Below, in pieces: positions 42,332 to 52,036 of a DNA stretch of 64,000 nt (positions within the stretch are counted from its first letter, which is position 1; every line of letters starts with the position of its first letter). The translations under genes and the position numbers were made by a program. The notes under the pieces were generated by a model. That model worked only from the letters and a program-made list of their open reading frames with translations. It was not told where the DNA came from and ran no database searches. The stretch comes from Homalodisca vitripennis (lineage: Eukaryota; Arthropoda; Insecta; Hemiptera; Cicadellidae), in assembly GCF_021130785.1 (NCBI RefSeq), contig NC_060214.1:105312001-105376000 (forward strand), given 5' to 3'.

Positions 42332-43103
42332 TTACCAGTTACAAAAATAACAGTCCTTTATTTTCGGTTGTGGACCATCATTTTCACAAATTCTTGGGAA
42401 AAAATGCTCTTGACAACGTAGTGAGTTCAATATGTCCTTGTCATTTTTCAAATAAACTGGTAACTTATCATAAATACAATCAATATTAATAATGATATTT
42501 ATTATATATTCTTTTGGTAGATATTCGAATTGATCTTTTGTCAAATTTGTGTAACCAATTATGGAACAAAGTTTAATTGCTGTATTTATTTTTTCCAAAT
42601 TTTCTTTAACATATTTTGTATTCTTCCACCAATTTAAAATTGCATGTACATTTACATATGCACAATTTGATGAATTATGATTAAATACACATGGCTTCAA
42701 TATATCTATATTCATTTGTTTTCTTAAAATACATAAACTAGGACAATTTAGATTTTCAAGATTAATTACTTCAACATTGAATTCGGATGTCAAATTTTTT
42801 ATAAACTTTTCTTTTTCATTGCCTTTTACATAAATTTTACTTTGTACCTATTTTTATATTTTTAAAAACGTCTTTCAATTCAGAATAATGTTTAATACCA
42901 GAACTCCATTGTAAGCCGTGATGTTGTTTCTCTAACCAATTAACTTGTTTTTGTAAATGTGTAGGGAGGTTGTTAAAATTATACGGTGGTTGAAATAACT
43001 GTAGTTGATACACTTGTTCGTTCGTTGATATTAGAGCAAGCTCTTTTATGACAAAGTCGTTGATAATGTTTTTGAATCCTTGAAAATCCAGTATAAACTC
43101 CAT
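42332..43103 (-). pseudogene. nuclease-like protein, copy 2, frameshifted
   Basis: Both blocks (92 and 153 codons) are identical to copy 1 as far as I can see, with the same frameshift near 42838. Family and uncertainty as for copy 1. Confidence 0.5.
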
Positions 43104-43186
43104 CCTATAAAACAAAAATTTAAAATAATATATTTTAAGTACTATATTGGTAATTTAATCTATTCCAAAATTCACCATCAATAGTA

Positions 43187-43351
43187 TTAATTTGTTTTTT
43201 TAAATTCAGTCCATTTATCAAGATCCATATAAGCAAAATTATTTTTATTATCTTTATTTACAATACAAATTTGAACTTGGGTTTACCAACCACTAACAAC
43301 TACTTTCATATCTCCTGTAACAATAAAAGTTTTACTGTAAGAATACTCCAT
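43187..43351 (-). pseudogene. small protein with in-frame stop, copy 2
   Basis: Counterpart of 22518-22682 with the same TGG TAA interruption and the same downstream frame. Confidence 0.35.
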
Positions 43352-43402
43352 ATTACCTGTTCAGTTCAACAAGTAGAATGAATATGAATTAAATATTATC
43401 AC

Positions 43403-44070
43403 TCAAGCATATTTAACCAATAACAATAGCAGTTCATTGAAACTAAAAAAACCAACTACGTTCTGATTTTCTTTAAGTAACCATATTAAATCATTAAATT
43501 TTTGAAAAATGATGTTATTTACTGGAAGATTTTTATATATTGATATATAACAATATTCATTGTGTTCTGAAAAATCTAAAATTCTAAGATTATCATAAAA
43601 ATTAACTCTCAAAAAATCTATTGTAACACTTCGTAATATATTAATATCTAATAATCTAGAAACACTAAATTTAGTATCACCTACAAATATTGCATAAGTT
43701 GTAATACACCCATCCTCAACATAACAATTTCCTTTTTTATAAAAATATGTAGCCATTTATATAAATGATTACCTACGTAAGCTACAAAATCTGAAGAAAT
43801 TTGATGTGAATAAAATTGACCTAAATACAATGTAGATGCATAAAAAGAAACTATATGCACAGAATCTTTATTTAAAGTTTTATTAAGAATAACATTACTT
43901 TTCCAAGAAAATATTGCATGCATTTTTTGAATACAGTGTTCTTTACAAAATAAATACCAAAAATAATCGTTTTCTATAAAATAAACATCTTTATATGAAA
44001 GATTAAGCAATATTTTAAATTTTAACTCAAGTGGAAGTGAAGAAATATAATGGTTTATTAAATCACACAT
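43403..44070 (-). pseudogene. possible F-box-like protein, copy 2, frameshifted
   Basis: ATG 44070. The N-terminal motif reads SSLPLELKFKILLNLSYKDV, nearer the F-box consensus than copy 1 (Pro for Gln). It has two further substitutions (YLFCKEHC, YASTLYL) and the same shift near 43720. The C-terminal 117-codon block is identical to copy 1. Confidence 0.4.
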
Positions 44071-44156
44071 TACTATTCACAAGGTTGCCGTCCCTGAGGC
44101 GGCATTAAATAAGTTTCACAACTCGTCTTTAAATAACACACATGAAAGTTTCCCAC

Positions 44157-44558
44157 TCACGTTGCACTTGGCTTTTTCAAAGTTGATTTAAACACTTCTT
44201 CAAATTCAGCTATTCTTTTTCTAAAACGATCTCTGTCGCTTGCAATTTGTTCCCATTCGGATTTTCTATCTTCATACTCTTCTAACATATAAAATTTACT
44301 AACCACAGGATTGGAAAATGATACTGTTCTATAGTCAAGTCAATCAGTTGTATCTTCATCATCAAAATTATTATGTCTCAATCTAAATTCAGTATCAATA
44401 ACAGAAAAATATTTTTAAAACTTTTTCCAATTATCAATATTTAATATGAAAGTTTGATTGTTTAATTCTAAAAGAACTTTTGTTTTATTAAAATTTTCTC
44501 GCACAAAAACTTTAAAAACATTGGTAATTTGAAATAGCCTTTCTTTAAAAAGTTCCAT
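44157..44558 (-). pseudogene. charged helical protein at Maverick right end, copy 2
   Basis: Counterpart of 23488-23889. It shares the internal TGA and in addition has an indel pair near 44415 that disturbs the N-terminal third. Unknown function. Confidence 0.4.
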
Positions 44559-44566
44559 ATTTAATT

Positions 44567-44583
44567 ACCTGTATCAACACACA
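44567..44583 (-). repeat. right partner of 17-bp inverted repeat
   Basis: acctgtatcaacacaca is the reverse complement of the left sequence at 9336-9352 (and 29930-29946) with one mismatch. Possible remnant of Maverick terminal inverted repeats. Confidence 0.35.
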
Positions 44584-44597
44584 CAAACACACATGAA

Positions 44598-45999
44598 AAG
44601 AATGGATTTTGGTTATGAGAACCGTGAAATAAGATTTTAGAGGCTCGATTAAGAAGGACCACTTCACACTAGGCAGTGAAGACGCCGAACACACTGATTT
44701 TAACAAGAGTTCACCAGGTTACACATAATGAGTTTATGAACAGTGCATATTCAAATAAAGTGCAGAAAATAAACAGTTACCTTTGTTTTCATGAGGGGTA
44801 ACCGTAGTCTGCTGTTGTTGAGGGCCAGGTTGTGATCAGGAAGTGTGGAAATATGCTGCTGTCTTGTAGGCAGGCGTGACGATGGAAGATGTCCTTCACG
44901 GATTCACTCACGCACAATACGACCGCAAACGAATAGTTTATAACACTGTGGCCAGTCCTGTAGAGCACGGTAGACGCGAGTGTCCGGGAACAGAGACGTT
45001 TTGGTAGAGATTGCCAATCCAGAGCACTGACTTTAATGTTAATGTAAATGTACAACAAATAGAGATAAACTAATATTTAAGTGAGAGAGTAACACATGGG
45101 GCATAAAGTCACGTGTTGAGTAAGTATGGTCAGCAGTGGCTAGAGTGCTATATAAGTGCCCCAGGCGGGACTGAGCGTACACTGAGCAAGCGTGCAGTCG
45201 CTTGCAAGGTGGGCAATTGATAAGTCAACCGTTGTAATTGGTTGGTGAGTGTACAGTAAACAGCTGATTCGTGAAACAATGGTTCATTGGTCTGTCACTG
45301 TACGTGAATATTTTAATCCAGTAAGGAATGGTATTGTAGGCACTAGGCCGCAGAAAGAGATATAGAATTAATGCAGTATATACAGTTTAGTAAAATAAAG
45401 GCAAATATAGAGTATAAATTGCCCAACAAATATATACATAATTATTGTTCAATAAAAGTAGCCTTTTCATATTAGGCAATAAAAAACAAGTTATTTAACG
45501 CAATAATACTTAACAACACACAAACTAAATAACACTATATGAAATGTTGTTCGTTACTAATGATTTCGTTCACAAACAACTCGGTTTAATACTAAAATTA
45601 TGACGTCAATAAAACAATATTCTTATGAATAATGATTTATATTAAATTTAACCAATCATATCAATCCTGTAATAACATATTTTTAATCACCTAATATCTC
45701 TGGCGGATGCAAAGTACACAATTATTAGTATGCTGATGCAACAAACGACCTTGCACTGCGCGTAGCTTAATCACTGGTATTTCCTAGTCATGTGCATTTT
45801 ACACTGCGCAATCACCTAAGTATTACATCGTTACGCTAACGTCACAGTTGTATGACGTACATCATAAGTAAACTACGTATAGTCATGTGTTGTCATAGTT
45901 GTATGACGACTCAAGTCTTATGACGAAATGTTCTTACAACTCAAGGTCAAGGTCATTGAGTGACCTTGAAGTCCAGAACATACATTCCCTCTCTACTGT
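44598..45999. other. right flank of the duplicated array, no gene
   Basis: Unique sequence, moderately GC-rich at 44640-45250 and AT-rich after. A TATATAAG at 45149-45156 followed by a GC-richer stretch (ccaggcggga) looks like a core promoter or part of a solo LTR, but no transcript-like ORF follows. The minus frame 44789-45058 has no recognisable domain. Confidence 0.45.
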
Positions 46000-46570
46000 A
46001 GTCTACACTCTTAGTCTAATTAGACACAATATTGCCCTAGACATAGGAGCAATAGTCGATCACGGAGAGCCCGATAGTCTAGACAATACAAAGTTATCTA
46101 TACATCGGAGTAGTGTACACTCTTAATCTAATTAGACACAATATTGCCCTAGACATAGGGGCAATAGTCGATCACGGAGAGCACGAGAGTCTAGAAAATA
46201 CAAAGTTATCTATACATTGGAGTAGTCTACACTCTTAGTCTAATTAGACACAATATTGCCATAGACATAGAACCAATAATCGAGCACGAGAGCCTAGACA
46301 ATACAAAGTTATCTATACATCGGAGTAATATACACTCTTAATCTACTTTTGACACACTATTGCCACAGACAGAAGTCAACAATCGATCACAGAGCACGAG
46401 AGCCTGGACAGTAGAAAGTTATCGATACATCTGAATGTTCGTCTTAATTTAATGTAGACGAAACATTGCCATAGGTATAGGGGTAATAGTCGATCACAGA
46501 GAGCACGAGAGCCTGGGCAGTACAAAGTCATCGATACATCTGAATAGTCTACACTCTTAATCTGATTTAG
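46000..46570 (+). repeat. tandem repeat, about 112-bp unit, about five copies
   Basis: The block tacactcttagtctaattag recurs at about 46004, 46116, 46228 and 46331, then in degenerate form near 46437 and 46550. Each unit also has atagtcgatcac and acaaagttatctatacat. The unit length drifts (112, 112, 103, ~106, ~113) and the later copies diverge, as in an ageing minisatellite. Confidence 0.85.
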
Positions 46571-47439
46571 GAACAATAGTATAATTTTATAAGCTCTTCC
46601 TGGACGTAAAGTATAAGTCGTAAATGTTAACTATGAACTACAAATAATATTTACAGAAACATTGTAGAAAGAAGTATTTTGTTAGAAAGAAAGTAAAATC
46701 ACATACTTGATCAAACGGAATAAAGTGTTTTTCAACTATTTTGTAATGCAGTCTGTATTTCTTCTTCGATGAGTATGACACTGTAATATAAGCACAGATA
46801 AATTTGTAAGTTCTTTATTAAGGTCTTTTAGAAGTTTTGTGCAACAAAAACACAATAAAATTTCAATTATAGCCTTAACCAGTTATGAAGACTAGCAATA
46901 CAGAACAAAAATGTAAAATCTACCGCTGCCTTTTATTCATTTCACACAAAACATATATCGGACTTATGCGGTATTACTCTTACATAATTCTTGTTACATA
47001 AACAGTACTAGAATATACATTATGACCAAAGCTATACCAACAACAATATAAATCATCAAAAACAACATAGTCTACCATAAATGGATTTTTTATTATTGAA
47101 AAAGATCTGATCCGAAATAACAATAATAAATATAAACAAATATATAACAGTAATAAATAACAAAACCAACTTTTAACACAGCTAGAACTAAATAATTAAA
47201 AACAAAAATATGCATTCCATCCACTTTGATACCATCTCAGGAGGTTATAATAAATAGACTTTTCTGGCAGTGCAATAAGATTTTCTGTGGGATTTTCTGC
47301 TGTATTAGTACTAGAATATAGTGAATATTTCGGCTACCTGCTGTATGGAGAAGATTCAGCAGACTTTGGTTCCATACTTCGTTCTTGATAACTCGGTAAG
47401 CTGCCTGTGAAATGGGGGGGAGGGTAATTCTCTGCTACA
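46571..47439. other. no gene seen
   Basis: AT-rich with runs of A-rich triplets; no ORF, repeat or RNA gene that I can support. Confidence 0.5.
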
Positions 47440-48361
47440 TCTATATATATAAAAATGAATGTTTGTATGTTTGTCCTTTATGGAATCGTGAACTATTGGA
47501 CCGATCATGATGAAAATTTGTACGTATATGTATTTTTCCACGGAGAAGGTTTATAAGCTATGCCCATCCCTTTCCCGATTCAGGATTCCGCCCCACTGGT
47601 TACAGAAATACCCATAAGAAATGCATTGCAGCAAACATATGTTAACGTCTTTTCAAATGTTTAATCAGCTGTTCTTTGTAAACATATATTACACTTATAG
47701 TTTTAAAGCATAGAGTAAGCTTAAGAGAAACGACAAATTTTGTTTAAACTGTTTTTGCAATCACTGTTAAACATAGACTTTACTATCCAGATAATACAAT
47801 TCAAATTTGACGTAAAAATTCACCTTTAACTGCAATATTTATTTAATATAAACCATGCTCATGCTTGATCAGAAGAGTAATGCAGATATCATAATTACTA
47901 TCTTACGTTGGCTACAAATATAAAGAATGTTATAAAATCAACCTTAGTTGTTTTTTTTGACAGAAGTATGGTTCTCAAAACTCCGTGTGTACATATTCTC
48001 TCGATCGAGACAACAAAGCAAGCTCAATCGTGGCATCGGAGATATAACTAATTTAATCTAAAATTTATTATAGTAAAAAAAAAAATTACTAAGTAATATA
48101 AGGACTTCGGTTCTTAAGATTTGCGTGCGAAGCCGTGGGTAACAGCTAGATAGAGGCAGGAATATGGTACATACCTTCATAATACGCCCAAGAGGCTCAC
48201 GATGGAACGACTATCAATTATCTCAGCAATGTTTAGAATGTGATAGAAAAAGAATAAGTGAATATAGTGTACTGTTTTCAACGGGAAATTGCGTGCGAAG
48301 CCGCGGGCAACTTTTGCAAAAAATTATTGAAATGCGCAGCAAAGCGCGCCGGGCCCGCTAG
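47440..48361 (+). mobile_element. Helitron-like non-autonomous element
   Basis: Begins TCTATATATATAAAA after an A, and ends with a GC-rich palindromic stretch (cgggcccg) and CTAG (48358-48361) followed by T: the TC...CTRR, A|T insertion layout of Helitrons. No Rep/helicase coding is present. A second CTAG end lies inside at 48146-48149; both ends are preceded by tgcgtgcgaagccgYgggYa (48122 and 48290), so two Helitron 3' ends are stacked. Confidence 0.65.
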
Positions 48362-49519
48362 TAGTACATAAATGCAAGTCCGCTCCTGTGGAAAATATTA
48401 AATTTCGATAGATAAAGTAATTTATTTCGCGATATTCTGGTACTGGAGAGTAATAATACACTGCTGGGCAGATAAACTTGGAGGAGCTCCATTGGTGTAT
48501 TTAGGCACTTGCTATTCTGTTCTCACGCACAGGGCGGGAAGATTTAGAGGGGGGGGGGGCAAAAATTAAAACTTTTTTGTCTGGTTGACAACCCTATAAC
48601 GTGTTAATCAACACACGCAAACGATCAGACTACTGAGTGCAGTGATGCAACGAACGTGGGCGGCCCAGATTGCAAGAAACCGTAATAACTGTTTTAAATA
48701 TATTTAACCATTTTACAGTACATAAGGGCTTTTGAACAACGAGATTAAAAATTAATTTCTTGCTAAGAAGCCGCTTTTATATTTAATATATTTAAGCCCA
48801 TAGTTAAATTAAAACCGCAACTTGGGAAAGCCAAAGGTTATTTTTTAAATTCTAAGAGAGACTTTCAATTTTTCAATGTAATTATTGATATTTTTATCTG
48901 TAATCTTATGAAAATAAGTAGGCCTAATTAGAAAAATCCGGCTTTTTATTACCATGTCAAGGCAAACTTTAGAACTATCAGTAGGTTATTAAAGAAATTG
49001 CTCTATATCTTATAGAAATCCACAAAATGAAACATGTTAATTGTTTATTAAATTATGGCTTGGTCTTTTATGCTTGAGGTATAAATTATGCCTTGTATTA
49101 CTGTACGGGGCTGGCTTGTGGATAACGAGAAGAGGTAAGAACGGGCAGAGCGGGGAACGACACAGGGACACACAATTAAAAAATACAGGCATCGTTATAT
49201 GCTCAAGCAGCCACAACGATGGATTTCCCAGAACCAGTTGTTTGGAGACCATTCACACCTTCTTTCAGGGTGGAAAATTTTTTTTGTTAAATATTAATTC
49301 TCCTAAATTCGCCAACTGGGACAAATGCTATTTTTGGATTAATCATTTACACTGGGATATCACTGCTGGCCACCATAATTTTTTTAAGGAGAAGCCGATC
49401 CCTTTGTATGCCTTTTTCTGCCCGTCCTCATGGGCCACTGGCCTGGCGAGGATCTTATCAAACAGAATAGGGGGGGGGTCGATACAGTACAAGGTCGATG
49501 GTACTGATAAAAAGTGCAA
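48362..49519. other. no gene seen; poly-G tract
   Basis: AT-rich DNA with a G-run near 48550 and a long plus frame (49041-49691) that runs through a tRNA-like sequence and a foldback arm and is therefore not a gene. Confidence 0.5.
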
Positions 49520-49604
49520 GGGTCAAAGACAGGATTCGAACCTGCGCTATCTCAAACTCAGACTCAAAGTCCAAAGTCTTAGACAGCTCGGCCATCGGCA
49601 CTCC
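49520..49604 (-). repeat. tRNA-derived (tRNA-Leu-like) SINE head
   Basis: On the minus strand gatggccgagctgtctaag resembles an A-box/D-arm and caggttcgaatcctg is a full B-box/T-arm, with class II tRNA-like spacing. The acceptor arms do not pair, so it is not a functional tRNA. It abuts the foldback element. Confidence 0.55.
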
Positions 49605-49615
49605 CATTCCTGTAT

Positions 49616-50018
49616 AAGGGGGTTCGGTATGCCCTATCCTTCCCATGTTAATTTGGCCAATTTTATGTACCTTTTTCTCAGAAACCTTTAAAGCTCTCAT
49701 CATCAATCTTTAGGACACTACTATTTAGACCTTTGTTAACATTTAGAGCGGAACAAAGTTAAAAAAAAGAAGTTTTTATTTAATTTGTTGTAAATAAAAA
49801 AATGATTAATTTTTTTGTAAAATAATTTATAATTATAATTTTTTTAATAAAAATTTAAAATAGATTTTTATAATGTCTTCCGCTCTAAATGTTAACAAAG
49901 GTCTAAATAGTAGTGTCCTAAAGTTTGATGATGATAGCTTTAAAGGTTTCTGAGAAAAAGGTACATAAAATTGGCCAAATTAACATGGGAAGGATAGGGC
50001 ATACCGAACCCCCCTTTC
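49616..50018. mobile_element. foldback element with ~137-bp inverted arms
   Basis: The arm from 49616 to ~49754 (starting gggggttcggtatgccctat) is repeated in reverse at ~49876-50018 with about two visible mismatches (ctctcatcatcaatc against ctatcatcatcaaac). The centre is ~120 bp of almost pure A/T. No transposase. Superfamily not assigned; a clear target duplication was not found. Confidence 0.8.
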
Positions 50019-50462
50019 AAACTCAGTAATTTGTTTTTCATTTGATGTTGGATATTCAACACAGTTGTTCACTAATGATTTCTTCTTTCAATATATTTGG
50101 AACAGCTGGTCATTGAAAAAATGTATAGCCTATATTGTGTGTTGTTACCAACGAACTATACTATATATAATTCGTTGGTTGTTACTAAGGAAACATAACA
50201 AAAGAACCAGATTGTCCAGCAGTATGTTTCACCTCATAGAAACATTTTTTTCGCTTTTCATCTCAAAAACGAAACTATTCTCTCATAATATTCATAGCCA
50301 GGAAAAAAGACAACCCCTTCTGTACGCAAGTATTGTTCTAAAGGTCGTTACGCAGGAACTAATATTGGATTATCAGAGATTTTACACCATATGATAACAG
50401 TCATTCACAAGGTGTTGGTAGCCATAGTGGTGTGACTAAGGCTTGTCTCTAGGGGAGGGGGC

Positions 50463-50800
50463 TTCTGATTGAAAACCACACAGAACCAGGGAGTGATTAT
50501 CTCATAGAATTTTCATGGAGTAAAACTAAAAGAAAAATCATTGAAACAAAAGTTACGGGTGCCCTAAAAACCACACGGGGTTCTGATTGAAAACCACACA
50601 GCACCAGGGAGTATTAACCCCATAGAACTTTCTTGGAGTAAAACCAAAAGAAAGGTAATTGAAACAAATATTACGGGTGCCTTAAGTGGGGTTCTGCTTG
50701 AACACCACACAGCACCAGGAAGTATTAACCCCATAGAACTTTCGTGGAGTAAAACCAAAAGAACAATAATTGGAAGAAACTTTATGGGTGCTTTGACTCG
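50463..50800 (+). repeat. tandem repeat, about 115-bp unit, three copies
   Basis: ttctgattgaaaaccacaca starts units at 50463 and 50581, and a variant at 50692. Each has a cataga-ctttc-tggagtaaaac core and a ttacgggtgcc end. Open frames here are by-products of the repeat. Confidence 0.85.
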
Positions 50801-50829
50801 GTTGAAGGTACTTAACACCGCCGTCATTA

Positions 50830-51590
50830 AAACAGTTACAAAGGAAGATTAGGTTGGCTATATTAAACATGTAACAACAGTTGAAGAAGAATACTGGAAG
50901 AAGACGATATTCTGGAAGATACTATTGACTCTAATTGTGCAGTTGGGTGTAGACAGTGAGGGAAATCTATCTACAGATGAATCCTCGGAAGAGTCTGGAT
51001 CATGACGCAGCAGTGGACTAACCAGGCCAGTATTATATACTAGAATATGATTGATCGATGGCTTCAATTAAGTTAAAATGCATACATAAAATAACAGTGC
51101 ATACTATTAAAATAATTCTTGTATGAGAAGTAAAATAATTTGCAATTCTCATATATTTCCAAACTAATTTTAGTAATCACGCATTGTTAAAGATACACAT
51201 AAGCTTATTTATAGAGGAGGTAAAAAAATGAATTGTGTAAAAAATTGAAAATTGTATTTTACCAATAATACCATAAATACTCAATGAATAAAAATTAACG
51301 GATTCAATATAAATCGAAGTAAAATAATTTCTCATTATTACTGACTGTCTCGTTGAATTTGTAATTAACTAACTATTGTAAATAATACTAATTAATAAGT
51401 TTGTCCAAAATGTATTGTTTAACATTCTTTAATTTTCAAGCTTTTGAACGGTTGAATTCGTCCAATGTTTTCTCCTACAAATTATTTATTATAAACTGCG
51501 CGAGTTGATTTTTTAAAATTCTCTTTTAAGCCTCAGCTCTTAGGCTATGCTGGCTTGTTTTTGGGCTACTGTGGCTATTATTCCTATCAT
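50830..51590. other. no gene seen
   Basis: AT-rich with short frames only; nothing recognised. Confidence 0.5.
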
Positions 51591-51592
51591 GG

Positions 51593-51671
51593 TTGGACCT
51601 CCCCGGGATTTGAACTAGTGATGTCTCAGTTAGAGAGCCGTGACTGTATCCACTAGTCTACGGAGGAGGAC
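51593..51671 (-). repeat. tRNA-derived SINE head or tRNA pseudogene
   Basis: Minus strand: tagactagtggatacag fits an A-box, and gttcaaatcccgg a B-box, framed by cctccgt and gaggtcc ends that partly pair. The anticodon loop is irregular, so it is a tRNA relic or SINE head rather than an active gene. Confidence 0.5.
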
Positions 51672-51994
51672 AAAAGTTGACGTTTTCAGGTTTAGCAGAG
51701 GTTAGTAAAACACCTGTAACCAAATAGGTTCACCCCCACGGATGATCCAACGTGTCTTATGGACCTATCCCAGCAGACCCTCCACTACATTCCTGCCACC
51801 ATCTCTCTCCTAGCGATCGGACTGTACAGTCTGTGCCAGGAGAAAGTTGTCATGTTACTAATGAATGATGCATGGGTGGGTGTTTCTGAAATCGTTCCAG
51901 GCTCAAGGTAAATTTAATAATTCATATGGATTGTTACTGTAAACAGCTTAAATACAATTAGTTTTATTTCAAGCTGTAAGTGTTTCTCTTTATT

Positions 51995-52036
51995 TTATTC
52001 ACGTGTATATGTGGTATTACATATACACGTGAATAA
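51995..52036. repeat. perfect 18-bp hairpin with CACGTG in each arm
   Basis: ttattcacgtgtatatgt, loop ggtatt, then the exact reverse complement. Each arm carries the palindrome CACGTG (E-box core). No ORF or repeat explains it. Confidence 0.85.

Larger units (their letters stand above)
29823..44597. mobile_element. Maverick/Polinton (adintovirus-like) element, copy 2
   Basis: Second copy of the 9229-23928 element with the same gene order and most of the same lesions. Major capsid, penton, fibre-like protein and ATPase are open here but broken in copy 1. dUTPase and the phospholipase start are newly broken here. Homology with copy 1 ends at gaa 44595-44597, followed by unique flank. Confidence 0.92.

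Noticed and set aside
46000..46570. CRISPR-like array from regularly spaced repeats
   Set aside because: Units are long, contiguous and drifting with no spacer/repeat alternation, in a eukaryotic context.
47356..48361. Short ORFs inside the Helitron as captured genes
   Set aside because: The frames are short, start in the terminal motif or AT-rich DNA, and show no domain.
49520..49604. Functional tRNA-Leu gene
   Set aside because: B-box and D-arm are good, but the acceptor stem does not pair and the anticodon arm is poor.
49041..49691. 216-codon plus-strand ORF as a gene
   Set aside because: It runs through the tRNA-like block and into a foldback arm on the wrong strand, with no domain.
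50564..50827. 87-codon minus ORF with repeated LLVLLQESSMGLILPGAVW
   Set aside because: The protein repeat only mirrors the DNA tandem repeat; there is no other sign of coding.
51593..51671. Functional tRNA gene
   Set aside because: Irregular anticodon loop and imperfect T-arm; more likely a SINE head or relic.
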